DNA from: Chitinophagales bacterium | Lineage (GTDB): Bacteria; Bacteroidota; Bacteroidia; Chitinophagales; JADJOU01 | Assembly (NCBI GenBank): GCA_025455685.1 | Contig: JALOMB010000012.1 | Coordinates: 1-49,156, forward strand | DNA: 49,156 bases | Reading direction: 5' to 3' | Shown here: piece after piece, positions 35,838 through 44,575 of the stretch | Position numbering within the stretch: the first letter of the stretch is position 1 | Layout of the letters: each line of letters starts with the position of its first letter | Program-made: the position numbers and the translations under genes | The notes under the pieces: generated by a model | The model's input: the letters and a program-made list of their open reading frames with translations, nothing else | Told to the model about the DNA's origin: nothing | Database searches by the model: none

Positions 35838-36992
35838 ATGGATTCTCCGCAATTTGTTGCCTCTGCTAGAAAGTACAGACCCTCGAAGTTCAATGAAGTA
35901 GTTGGACAAGATATGACAATAGATACTTTGAAGAAATCCATTCTCACCGATCATTTGTCACATGCTTATATGTTTTGTGGACCTAGAGGCGTTGGCAAGA
36001 CTACGATTGCTCGGATTTTCGCTAAAACAATAAATTGTCTCAATATAACCGAAGATGGAGAAGCCTGCAATGTATGTAGCTCCTGTGCTTCATTTAATCA
36101 AAATAGCTCTTTTAATATTATAGAAATTGATGCTGCGAGTAGAAATAAAGTAGAGGAAATCAAATCATCTGTCATCGATTTAGTAAAATATCAACCTCAA
36201 AACGCTAAATATAAAATCTTTATCATCGATGAGGTACATATGCTCACATCTCAAGCCTTCAATGCTTTTCTGAAAACATTGGAAGAGCCCCCTAGTTATG
36301 TCAAATTCGTCATGGCCACGACCGATAAGCATAAAATCCTTCCCACTATTTTGTCTCGGTGTCAGGTCTATGATTTCAAAAGAATAGACGTAAACTCCAT
36401 AGTATCTTATCTCATTAAAATCTGCAATGCTGAGCAAATCGACTATGACCAAGAATCCTTGGAGCTTATCGCCGCTAAATCAGATGGTGGTCTTCGAGAT
36501 GCGCTTTCTCTTTTCGACAGATTATGTGCTTTAAATCAAAATAAGTTGGTCTATGATGCTGTCGTAGCTAATTTAAATATTTTAGACTTTGAGCATTTTT
36601 TTAAATTTACGCAGGCTATACAGTCAGAGGATTATGCGACATGTTTGACTTTGATCGATGAAATTTACGATTTAGGATTCGAGGCCGAGGCTATCAATGT
36701 AGGATTTGCAGACCATTTACGCAATATACTTCTAAGCAAAGATGCCAAGACCAATCAACTATTGCATATTAACCAAAAATATAAACCGCGATATCTTGAA
36801 GTCGCCAAATCTATGGAATTGTCATTCTTGATGAATTTAATTCAGGTTACTTCTGATACGGACACTTCTCTTAAATATGCTCAAAATAAACGCTTGTTGC
36901 TTGAGTTGAGCTTTATGAAACAGTGTTATATCAACAAATTGACTGCCTTTTCCATGACTCAAGTCATAGAACAAAAAAAAAATCCAAACTAA
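35838..36992 (+). CDS. dnaX: DNA polymerase III subunit gamma (dnaX, zero frame)
   Basis: The zero-frame product is a 384-residue clamp-loader ATPase. It has Walker A GPRGVGKTT near residue 48, zinc-binding cysteines (CNVCSSC near 76), DEVHML near 130 and SRC (sensor 1 to arginine-finger region) near 174, then domains II and III. It ends 10 bases after a run of ten A residues (36973-36982). The usual tau C-terminal region is missing from this frame but is open in the +1 frame directly from the A run to 37599. Removing one A or adding two restores a 586- or 587-residue tau. An inverted repeat ATGAC/GTCAT (36954-36967) lies just before the run. Possible explanations are programmed slippage, a mutation or an assembly indel. 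Confidence 0.93.
   Translation: MDSPQFVASARKYRPSKFNEVVGQDMTIDTLKKSILTDHLSHAYMFCGPRGVGKTTIARIFAKTINCLNITEDGEACNVCSSCASFNQNSSFNIIEIDAASRNKVEEIKSSVIDLVKYQPQNAKYKIFIIDEVHMLTSQAFNAFLKTLEEPPSYVKFVMATTDKHKILPTILSRCQVYDFKRIDVNSIVSYLIKICNAEQIDYDQESLELIAAKSDGGLRDALSLFDRLCALNQNKLVYDAVVANLNILDFEHFFKFTQAIQSEDYATCLTLIDEIYDLGFEAEAINVGFADHLRNILLSKDAKTNQLLHINQKYKPRYLEVAKSMELSFLMNLIQVTSDTDTSLKYAQNKRLLLELSFMKQCYINKLTAFSMTQVIEQKKNPN
36954..36983 (+). promoter_or_regulatory. Candidate slippery site: hairpin plus A10 run in dnaX
   Basis: ATGAC-TCAA-GTCAT (36954-36967) forms a 5-bp hairpin, then AGAAC, then ten A residues (36973-36982). Zero frame reads CAA AAA AAA AAT and stops at TAA 36990-36992. Thermus thermophilus dnaX uses transcriptional slippage on an A9 run, and E. 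coli dnaX uses ribosomal frameshifting at A6G; the arrangement here is analogous but unproved. Confidence 0.5.
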
Positions 36993-37599
36993 TCCAGGAG
37001 AAATTACGCCAAATATAGACACTAAGGGAATTACACAAATTTATACCTCTAATAATGATGAGTCTAGCGATATGCCTCAGGTTAAAGTTGCACCTGTGCG
37101 AATCAATAATATCATTGAACCTAAAAAGAAATTTTCGAAACTTGAAGATTTAGCCGAAATGGTCAAAGAGAATTTGCCGAAAACCTCCGATAATATAGAG
37201 ATTACTCCATTAGATACCCCAAAAGTAACCTCTTTGAATTTACCAGAAGATTTCTGGCTTGTTGTCTTAGATAAATATCGAGATTTACCTAATCCACACA
37301 CCATTGTACTGTCGAGTACCGCTCAAATAGCGCAAGATAAAGTGCTACTTTTCACCTATTCCAAATTAAATTATGATTTTATTCGACAAGAATTACCAAG
37401 GGTTTCGGAAATTTTTTTAGAAATTTATCAAGTTGAGCCTACTTTTGAAATTTTATTAGATGAAACCTTGAAGCCCAATTACCAAAAACCTTTGGAAGAT
37501 GACGTATTGGCACAATATTTTGTCATAAAACCAGAATTGAAACATTTTTTAAATATGCTACAAGCTACCCCAAAAATTATAAAACCAGATGCATCATAA
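36973..37599 (+). CDS. dnaX: tau C-terminal region of dnaX (+1 frame)
   Basis: The +1 frame is open from the A run to TAA at 37597-37599, about 208 codons. The first 35 codons are polar (IQTNPGEITPNIDTKGI), then an acidic/basic linker (EPKKKFSKLEDLAEMV), then a folded segment (LPEDFWLVVLDKYRDL, VEPTFEILLDETLKP) resembling the C-terminal DnaX region of Bacteroidota. An internal ATG at 37072 would give a 175-residue protein, but the open stretch upstream of it argues for a continuation of dnaX. Its end overlaps the lysA ATG by 11 bases. Confidence 0.75.
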   Translation, partial: KKKIQTNPGEITPNIDTKGITQIYTSNNDESSDMPQVKVAPVRINNIIEPKKKFSKLEDLAEMVKENLPKTSDNIEITPLDTPKVTSLNLPEDFWLVVLDKYRDLPNPHTIVLSSTAQIAQDKVLLFTYSKLNYDFIRQELPRVSEIFLEIYQVEPTFEILLDETLKPNYQKPLEDDVLAQYFVIKPELKHFLNMLQATPKIIKPDAS

Positions 37600-38806
37600 C
37601 CTTCCCTTTTCATTAATAGAATCCATTACCAAAGAGCATGGTACGCCCGTTTATATCTATAGCCAAGAAGTGATTGAACGTCAGTATCAACGTCTTACAC
37701 AGGCCTTTTCAAGTCCAAAAGTCCGCTTTTTTTATGCTTGTAAAGCTTTGAGTAATATTAATATCTTAAAAGTCCTTAGAAATGCTGGCTGTGGTCTAGA
37801 TACTGTCTCAGTAAACGAGGTAAGATTGGGTCTTATGGCTGGATTTGCTCCTGAAAACATCATATATACCCCTAATAGCGTATCCTTCGATGAAATTGAA
37901 GAAGTATTAGCGCTTGGGGTACATATCAATATTGATAATATTAGCATTTTGGAGCTTTTTGGGGCTAAATATTCGAACACATATCCCGTGATGATTCGTT
38001 TGAATCCGCATATCATGGCAGGTGGCAATTATAATATATCCACAGGTCATATAGATTCTAAATTTGGAATTTCCATACATCAAACAAGACATCTTCAACG
38101 CGTAATCAAGGCCTTAAACATTAAAGTTCAAGGACTCCATATGCATACGGGAAGTGAAATAAAAGATATTCAGGTATTTATGAATTCCATGGAAGTAATT
38201 CTAGAACTCGTCGAAGATTTTCCGGATGTAACCTATATCGATTTAGGCTCAGGGTTCAAAGTCCCTTATAAACCTGATGAAAAAGCCACAAACGTAGAAG
38301 AATTGGCCTCTAAGGTGTTGGAGCGATTGTCTGCTTTTGAAGCAAAATCAGGAAGAAGCCTTGAAGTATGGTTTGAGCCGGGAAAATATCTCGTGAGTGA
38401 GGCTGGCCTTTTCGTAGCCAAGGTCAATATCGTAAAAACTACTCCTGCCACCGTTTTTATAGGGTTAAATTCAGGATTTAATCATTTAATTCGTCCCATG
38501 TTTTATCAAGCCCACCACGAAATAGTAAATTTAAGTAATCCAAATGGGGCAGAGAGAATTTACACTATAGTAGGAAATCTCTGCGAAACGGACACTTTCG
38601 CTTGGGATAGAATGATGACCGAAGTCAAAGAAGGCGATTTTATTGGCTTTTATAATGCCGGTGCTTATTGTTTTGAGATGTCTATGAACTATAACGCCAG
38701 AACTAAACCCGCTGAAATCCTAGTCGATAGAGATATGAAGCCTCATTTGATACGCAAACCTCAAACTTTTGAAGATTTAACCCGAGACTTAGTGCTAATG
38801 TCTTAA
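37589..38806 (+). CDS. lysA: Diaminopimelate decarboxylase
   Basis: The 405-residue PLP enzyme decarboxylates meso-diaminopimelate to L-lysine. The PLP lysine lies in FFYACKALSN near residue 50, with HMHTGSEIKD near 188 (His in the PLP-binding region), DLGSGFKVPY near 216, EPGKYLVSEAG near 267, CETDTF and NAGAYCFEM near 360. Length is normal. The ATG overlaps the end of the dnaX tau frame by 11 bases, so lysA and tau translation may be coupled. Confidence 0.96.
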   Translation: MHHNLPFSLIESITKEHGTPVYIYSQEVIERQYQRLTQAFSSPKVRFFYACKALSNINILKVLRNAGCGLDTVSVNEVRLGLMAGFAPENIIYTPNSVSFDEIEEVLALGVHINIDNISILELFGAKYSNTYPVMIRLNPHIMAGGNYNISTGHIDSKFGISIHQTRHLQRVIKALNIKVQGLHMHTGSEIKDIQVFMNSMEVILELVEDFPDVTYIDLGSGFKVPYKPDEKATNVEELASKVLERLSAFEAKSGRSLEVWFEPGKYLVSEAGLFVAKVNIVKTTPATVFIGLNSGFNHLIRPMFYQAHHEIVNLSNPNGAERIYTIVGNLCETDTFAWDRMMTEVKEGDFIGFYNAGAYCFEMSMNYNARTKPAEILVDRDMKPHLIRKPQTFEDLTRDLVLMS

Positions 38807-38839
38807 AAAAGAATTTCTAATGTTTTATGTAATTTTACT

Positions 38840-38847
38840 TAGTTTTG
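38840..38847 (+). promoter_or_regulatory. Putative -7 promoter element (TAGTTTTG)
   Basis: TAGTTTTG matches TAnnTTTG and ends four bases before the ATG at 38852, the same spacing as at 85 and 35838. It predicts a leaderless mRNA for the arginase-fold gene. No clear -33 element. Confidence 0.4.
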
Positions 38848-38851
38848 TGTT

Positions 38852-40012
38852 ATGATTCTTGACTTTTTAGAAGCTCCGGATTTTGATTATATTCAGTCCA
38901 CAGAAGGGTTCTTGACCCATGAGTTAGGCCATTATATTAAATTTTTGGATACCGATTTGTCTTTGCTCAATGCTGCTAAAGTCTTTATATTAGGGGTAAA
39001 AGAATCTAGAAATAGTACTAAGTTTAATATTGCGTGTGAATTGGCTGTAGAAGAAATACGTAAACAGCTCTATCATTTAACCTATCAAGAAGGTTTTCCA
39101 GATATATTGGATTTAGGGAATATTATCAATTCTGAAAAGCCAGAAAATACTTATGAAATTTTAGAAAAAGTTTTGGCTTATCTCCATAGTTTTGATGCCA
39201 AAGTTATAATTTTAGGAGGTTCGCAAGATCTAACCATTCCTCAGTTCGGCGGCTTTTCTGAGTTTTATGGCAAGTCCTCGCTGACACTTATCGATGAACG
39301 AATAGATTTAAGGGATAAGGATATTTTTGACTCGCATAATTTTTTATCCAAACTTACGGAGCGTTATCGACACAAACTACTTGATATTCAGTTTCTAGGA
39401 AGTCAGATATATTTTATCCATCAGGCACAGATAGATGCATTGGCGCAATACTTTCCTAGGCTGCATCGGTTAGGAAGTTTACGATATGCTATGGAAGCAA
39501 ATAAACATCATTTGCTCAATACGCAAGTAGTGAGCTTTGATATCAATGTAATGAAGCAAGCAGATGCTCCAGGTCGATATGCACAGACGCCCAATGGATT
39601 CTTTTCTGATGAATTAGCGCAAATTTTTAGATATTTAGGCACTTCACCCTACATGAAATCCCTTGGAATTTATGAACTCAATCCTCAGTTTGATTTGAGA
39701 ACTCAATCTATCTTACTTGTGGCTCAGGCCTTATGGTATTTTTTAGAAGGAGTTTCAGATGCTATCTCTGTAGAAAATTTGGATAAGCGCTCTGATATTA
39801 GAGAATTTCAGGTGGAAAATGATTTAAGTCATAAGCCTATGAAGTTTTATTTTGATGCCAATCATGAAGTATTTTGGTTGGATTTATCTAATGCAGTAGA
39901 TGAAAATAGGCAGTACTTCGCAGTATCTCAAAAGGATTTTGACTTGTACAAATCTGAGTATATCTCTGATGATTTGTTGCATCTCTTGACCAAACTTTCT
40001 ATAGATATTTAA
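38852..40012 (+). CDS. Arginase/formimidoylglutamase-fold protein, degenerate metal site
   Basis: A 386-residue ureohydrolase-fold protein. Expected metal motifs are altered: GGSQDLT near residue 121 in place of GGxHD, LIDERIDLR near 143 in place of DxHxD, and VVSFDINVMKQADAPGR near 228 in place of SxDxDxxDP. The block ADAPGRYAQTPNGFFSDELA and GIYELNPQFD match the Bacteroidota branch usually annotated formimidoylglutamase. With His replaced, the manganese site is unlikely to be standard, so the name should be treated with caution. It may be a structural or regulatory relative. A short palindrome CTTAGATCTAAG lies downstream at 40072-40083. Confidence 0.8.
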   Translation: MILDFLEAPDFDYIQSTEGFLTHELGHYIKFLDTDLSLLNAAKVFILGVKESRNSTKFNIACELAVEEIRKQLYHLTYQEGFPDILDLGNIINSEKPENTYEILEKVLAYLHSFDAKVIILGGSQDLTIPQFGGFSEFYGKSSLTLIDERIDLRDKDIFDSHNFLSKLTERYRHKLLDIQFLGSQIYFIHQAQIDALAQYFPRLHRLGSLRYAMEANKHHLLNTQVVSFDINVMKQADAPGRYAQTPNGFFSDELAQIFRYLGTSPYMKSLGIYELNPQFDLRTQSILLVAQALWYFLEGVSDAISVENLDKRSDIREFQVENDLSHKPMKFYFDANHEVFWLDLSNAVDENRQYFAVSQKDFDLYKSEYISDDLLHLLTKLSIDI

Positions 40013-40071
40013 GATTTTTTTCTATCTCTAAACAAGAGTTTAACTGACTATGTCGGGATTCCCAAGTCAAT

Positions 40072-40083
40072 CTTAGATCTAAG
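40072..40083. repeat. 12-bp perfect palindrome
   Basis: CTTAGATCTAAG lies between the convergent arginase-fold and mutase genes. It is too short and lacks a T run for a confident terminator; it may be chance. Confidence 0.3.
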
Positions 40084-40105
40084 TATATACCACAAATATC
40101 CTTTG

Positions 40106-42292
40106 TTACATATTTCTCCTATATTGACCACCTACTTCATAGAGTGCATGCGTAATCTGACCTAAAGAGGCATATTTAGATACATCCATTAGATTTTCAA
40201 ATAAGTTTTTATTGTCCAAAGATGCTTGTTTGAGTTCCGAAAGACCTTTGACTTGTTTGTCTTCAAAAGCCGATTTTAATGAATTTAACGTGTTTATTTG
40301 CTGCTGTTTTTCTAGGTCAGAAGCCCTAATAACCTCGCTAGGGATTAGCGTAGGAGAGCCTTTTGACGATAGAAACGTATTTACGCCAATTATCGGATAG
40401 GTTCCATTGTGTTTGAGCGTTTCATAATACAAACTCTCTTCTTGGATTTTAGAGCGTTGATACATCGTTTCCATAGCACCGAGCACACCATTTCTTTCAT
40501 TTATCTTGTCAAATTCTCTGAGCACAGCCTCTTCGACTAAATCAGTTAATTCTTCTATAATAAATGAACCTTGAAGTGGATTTTGATTTTTAGCTAAGCC
40601 TAATTCATTATTTATAATAAGCTGAATAGCCATTGCACGTCTCACAGAATCTTCTGTCGGAGTCGTAATAGCTTCGTCGTATGCATTGGTATGCAGAGAA
40701 TTGCAGTTATCATATATCGCATATAAGGCCTGAAGCGTCGTTCTAATATCATTAAAATCTATCTCTTGCGCATGAAGGCTTCTGCCAGAGGTTTGGATAT
40801 GGTACTTGAGCATTTGACTTCGCGCATTAGCACCATAAAGTTTCTTGAGTGCTATAGCCCATATTCTTCTAGCGACGCGACCTATTACAGAATATTCAGG
40901 ATCTAAGCCATTGGAAAAGAAAAATGAAAAATTCGGTGCAAAATCATCGATATTCATGCCTCTTGAGCGATAATATTCTAAATAAGTAAATCCGTTGGAA
41001 AGTGTGAAAGCAAGCTGAGAGATAGGATTAGCACCAGCTTCTGCTATATGATAACCAGAAATTGAAACAGAATAAAAATTGCGTACTTTATGTTGTATAA
41101 AATATTCTTGCACATCACCCATGAGCTTCAAAGCAAAATCTGTAGAAAAGATACAAGTGTTCTGCGCTTGGTCTTCTTTGAGTATGTCAGCTTGTACGGT
41201 ACCTCTAACTTTGGCGATAGTTTCTGCTTTGATTTTCAAATAAATATCTTGTGGCAGTACTTCATCGCCCGTGACGCCAAGAAGCATAAGCCCTAATCCA
41301 TTATTTCCTTCAGGTAAAATATTAGTATCGCTGCTTTCATGTGAAAACTCATATTGGGGTCTTGGTCTATGCTTAAAAATTTCGTCTAATTTCTCTTGAA
41401 CTTCTTTTTCTAACTTGTTTTCAATTATATATAGTTCGCATTGCTGATCAATAGCCGTATTTAAGAAAAAAGCTACTAAAATAGGAGCAGGGCCATTTAT
41501 GGTCATTGAGACAGAGCAGTTAGGCTGACATAAATCAAATCCACTATATAGCTTTTTCATATCATCGAGACAACAAATAGATACCCCTGAATTTCCTATT
41601 TTCCCATAAATATCTGGTCTGAGATCGGGGTCTTCCCCATATAGCGTTACAGAGTCAAAAGCAGTAGAGAGTCTTTTGGCCGGTAAACCTAAGGAAACAT
41701 AATGAAATCTTTTGTTTGTTCTTTCAGGTGTACCCTCTCCTGCAAACATCCTCGTAGGGTCTTCATTTTCACGCTTAAAAGGAAAAACCCCTGATGTATA
41801 GGGAAAACTTCCAGGTAGATTTTCAGTTTTTACCCATTTCAGGATTTCGCCCCAATCTTCGAATTTTGGCAAAGAAACCTTAGGAATGTCAAGACCTGAA
41901 AGTGATTTAGTAGTCGTTTCTATGACTAATTCTTTACCTCGAACTTGATATGAAAACATAGGTTTGGCATAGTTTTCTTTTATCGAAGACCAATTTTTAA
42001 GAATTTCTTTACTTTCAGAGTTCAGGCTATCGAAGAGTTGGTCATATCGAGCTTGCAAAGCATCAGTTATAGCTTCATTTTCTTTGAATTCTTCGAGACT
42101 TAATTTGAGTGCATAGAGCTTTCGAGCGATAGTGGATTGGTCTTTAGTTTCTTGATGATATTTCCTAATCGTCTCACTAATCTCACTGAGATAACGAACT
42201 CGATTTCCCGGAATAATAGCATTTCTAGAATTTTGTTTTTGGGAGAGGATATCTGGGACTGCAAATTTCCCTTTTGCGGTACTATGCTCCAT
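40106..42292 (-). CDS. IcmF-type acyl-CoA mutase catalytic core (no B12 or GTPase domain)
   Basis: The 728-residue protein matches the C-terminal mutase part of the fused isobutyryl-CoA mutase Icm[21 protein letters not shown] near residue 171, [29 protein letters not shown] and [14 protein letters not shown]. Full IcmF is about 1,100 residues and starts with a cobalamin domain (DxHxxG) and a MeaI-like GTPase; both are absent, and the ORF starts where the linker begins. Phe near 172 and Gln in AQNT (377) agree with isobutyryl-CoA rather than methylmalonyl-CoA specificity (Tyr and Arg in MCM). A separate B12 subunit would be needed. It follows the penicillin-binding protein gene by 54 bases. 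Confidence 0.88.
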   Translation of the reverse strand: MEHSTAKGKFAVPDILSQKQNSRNAIIPGNRVRYLSEISETIRKYHQETKDQSTIARKLYALKLSLEEFKENEAITDALQARYDQLFDSLNSESKEILKNWSSIKENYAKPMFSYQVRGKELVIETTTKSLSGLDIPKVSLPKFEDWGEILKWVKTENLPGSFPYTSGVFPFKRENEDPTRMFAGEGTPERTNKRFHYVSLGLPAKRLSTAFDSVTLYGEDPDLRPDIYGKIGNSGVSICCLDDMKKLYSGFDLCQPNCSVSMTINGPAPILVAFFLNTAIDQQCELYIIENKLEKEVQEKLDEIFKHRPRPQYEFSHESSDTNILPEGNNGLGLMLLGVTGDEVLPQDIYLKIKAETIAKVRGTVQADILKEDQAQNTCIFSTDFALKLMGDVQEYFIQHKVRNFYSVSISGYHIAEAGANPISQLAFTLSNGFTYLEYYRSRGMNIDDFAPNFSFFFSNGLDPEYSVIGRVARRIWAIALKKLYGANARSQMLKYHIQTSGRSLHAQEIDFNDIRTTLQALYAIYDNCNSLHTNAYDEAITTPTEDSVRRAMAIQLIINNELGLAKNQNPLQGSFIIEELTDLVEEAVLREFDKINERNGVLGAMETMYQRSKIQEESLYYETLKHNGTYPIIGVNTFLSSKGSPTLIPSEVIRASDLEKQQQINTLNSLKSAFEDKQVKGLSELKQASLDNKNLFENLMDVSKYASLGQITHALYEVGGQYRRNM

Positions 42293-42346
42293 ATAAATAA
42301 GATTTAGGACAAATATAAAAAATTAAATTGAAACGCTTAGAGAAAA

Positions 42347-44575
42347 TTAAAACGCTTCGATTTCTTCTTCGTTGGCGTCAATCTGGTCTATAATAGTTTG
42401 GCTACAATCAAAATTCCGAATCAAGACACTATCGGTATGATTTGTGATAAAGTTTTTCTTAGGATTATACTTAAGCAATTTGCTGGCATAAGCTTTTGAA
42501 TACAATTTAGCCCAAATCGGCAAAGCACTACTAGCTCCCTGACCTAGTGCTGTAGAGGCGAAAGTTATACTAGGGTCATCGCAGCCTACCCATACACCGC
42601 AGAGTAGATCTGGAGTCGCCCCAATGAACCACCCATCAGAATTCGATTGAGTCGTACCTGTTTTACCTATGATAGGCATGTTGAGTTTGTATGTGCTTCG
42701 GAGCCTAGACGCAGTGCCTCTTCCTTGGGTTACTTCACGCATCATTAAATTCATTTGAAAGGCTACTTCAGGATTGAGTACTTCTTTTGGGGAGAAATAA
42801 GGTTGATATATGATGTTTCCGCGTTGATCTTCTATCCTTAGGATAGTCGTTAGAGGAACCATAATTCCTCGATTTACGAAACTCGTATAAGCCCTTACCA
42901 TTTCAAATAGAGAAATATCGGAGGTTCCTAATGCGATAGCTGGCCCAGGATCAAATGAAGCAGTAATATCAAAATGTCGACAATAATCAATTAATGCATT
43001 TGGGCTAAATTTTTTGATGAGCTGACCTGCAATTCTATTATCTGACACTTGAAGACCGTTCTTCAAACTAACTAATTGACCTTCTTTGAAATAAGGCGTA
43101 CCTTTTGGATCCCAAGAACTATGACCAGTAATATTTGGAGCTTCATAAGGCACTTGACTACATGGAGTCATTCCATTATCTATAGCCAAAGCGTATAAAA
43201 ATGGTTTAATCGTAGAGCCAACTTGACGAGCAGATTTGACATGGTCATATTTGAAATAATTAAAATCAGCACTACCTATCCAAGATTTGACATGACCATT
43301 CATCGGATTTACAGCGAGGAGACCTACTTGAAGCGCAGTCTTAAAAAGTTTTATAGAGTCAATGATACTGATACTTGTATCTTTTGGCCCGTAAGGGGTA
43401 TAGATTTCCATTTTTAATTTTTGGCTAAGTCTAGTGATAATAGTTTTTTCATCTAAGCCTTGGTTTTCTAGTTCTTTGTATATTGGCATAGCCTTGAGGA
43501 TATTGAGCACTAGATTTGGATTAGCTTTAGCTCCATAGCGATAAGGATCTTTGCCCTTCCATTCTTGATAAAAACTTTTTTGTAAATATTGAATATGCTC
43601 TTTGGTTGCTTCTTCAGCATAGGCTTGAAGTTCGGAGTTGATCGTCGTATATATTTTTAATCCATCTTTATAGAGATTATATGATGAACCATCAGGTTTA
43701 GTTAGTTTAGCAAGTATCTCGATGAGTTCAAGCCTCAAAGTCTCTCGAAAATGAGCAGCTAATCCGCTATTGTTAGAGGTTAAATGATAATTTAGTGTTA
43801 TAGGTAAGGCCTTAAGGCTATCCAAAGCTCTTTGGTCGATGAAATCATGGGTTCTCATGAGTTCTAAGACAATATTTCTTCTTTTTAAGGCGTTTTCTGG
43901 TCTGGTTTTTGGATTATATAGACCAGGGCCTTTGAGCATACCTACCAAGACAGCAGACTCTTCTATGGTTAATTGAGCAGGAATTTTTCCGAAATAAGTC
44001 ATACTAGCTTCCTTTAAACCATATGAATTATGCAAAAAACTCACAGTATTGAAATACAAAGCGATAATCTCATCTTTAGAAAAATTCTCTTCTAACTCAA
44101 AAGCGATAATCCATTCTTTAATTTTTTGTGCAATTCTTTTAAAAATATTTTTTCTTTCGGTATCGTGAAACAGATTTTTAGCTAATTGCTGAGTAATTGT
44201 CGAAGCCCCTGAAGGTTTCGCTAAAATAAATGTTCTGAAAAAAGCCGACATAAGGCCAAAGGCATCTACCCCACTATGTGATCTAAATCTAAAGTCTTCC
44301 GTGGCGATGAGTGCATCTACAGTGTGTTTTGGGATTTCATTATACGTCAACTCTGTACGATTTTCGATGTAATATTTACCTAATACGTCCATCTCTTCCG
44401 AAAGTACCACCGAGGATATGGCGTTCTTAGGATTTTTGATATCTTCTAAGGAAGGTAAAGTGCCAAATACACTGAACTTAGCCAAGAAAAACAAAAAACC
44501 TAAAAAAAGCAAACCAATACTATAGTATTTTAGAAATACTTTGAAATAACGCCATTGGTCTAGCTCATTTATCAT
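42347..44575 (-). CDS. mrcA: Class A penicillin-binding protein (PBP1a-type)
   Basis: A 742-residue bifunctional peptidoglycan synthase. One membrane anchor is at about 15-35. The GT51 glycosyltransferase follows (TEDFRFRSHSGVDAFG near 90, GASTITQQLAKNLF). The transpeptidase has the catalytic Ser in GSTIKPFLY near 460, SDN near 508 and KTG in IGKTGTTQ near 639. Its ATG overlaps the glmS stop by one base (TAATG), so translation is coupled with the enzyme that starts amino-sugar synthesis for peptidoglycan. Confidence 0.96.
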   Translation of the reverse strand: MINELDQWRYFKVFLKYYSIGLLFLGFLFFLAKFSVFGTLPSLEDIKNPKNAISSVVLSEEMDVLGKYYIENRTELTYNEIPKHTVDALIATEDFRFRSHSGVDAFGLMSAFFRTFILAKPSGASTITQQLAKNLFHDTERKNIFKRIAQKIKEWIIAFELEENFSKDEIIALYFNTVSFLHNSYGLKEASMTYFGKIPAQLTIEESAVLVGMLKGPGLYNPKTRPENALKRRNIVLELMRTHDFIDQRALDSLKALPITLNYHLTSNNSGLAAHFRETLRLELIEILAKLTKPDGSSYNLYKDGLKIYTTINSELQAYAEEATKEHIQYLQKSFYQEWKGKDPYRYGAKANPNLVLNILKAMPIYKELENQGLDEKTIITRLSQKLKMEIYTPYGPKDTSISIIDSIKLFKTALQVGLLAVNPMNGHVKSWIGSADFNYFKYDHVKSARQVGSTIKPFLYALAIDNGMTPCSQVPYEAPNITGHSSWDPKGTPYFKEGQLVSLKNGLQVSDNRIAGQLIKKFSPNALIDYCRHFDITASFDPGPAIALGTSDISLFEMVRAYTSFVNRGIMVPLTTILRIEDQRGNIIYQPYFSPKEVLNPEVAFQMNLMMREVTQGRGTASRLRSTYKLNMPIIGKTGTTQSNSDGWFIGATPDLLCGVWVGCDDPSITFASTALGQGASSALPIWAKLYSKAYASKLLKYNPKKNFITNHTDSVLIRNFDCSQTIIDQIDANEEEIEAF

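Noticed and set aside
37072-37599. Independent 175-residue protein starting at ATG 37072
   Set aside because: The same frame is open about 100 bases further upstream, right back to the A run in dnaX, and no promoter-like element precedes 37072; a dnaX tau tail explains it better.
40013-40105. Terminator between the arginase-fold gene and the mutase gene
   Set aside because: Only a 12-bp palindrome and GGGATTCCC are present, neither followed by a T run.
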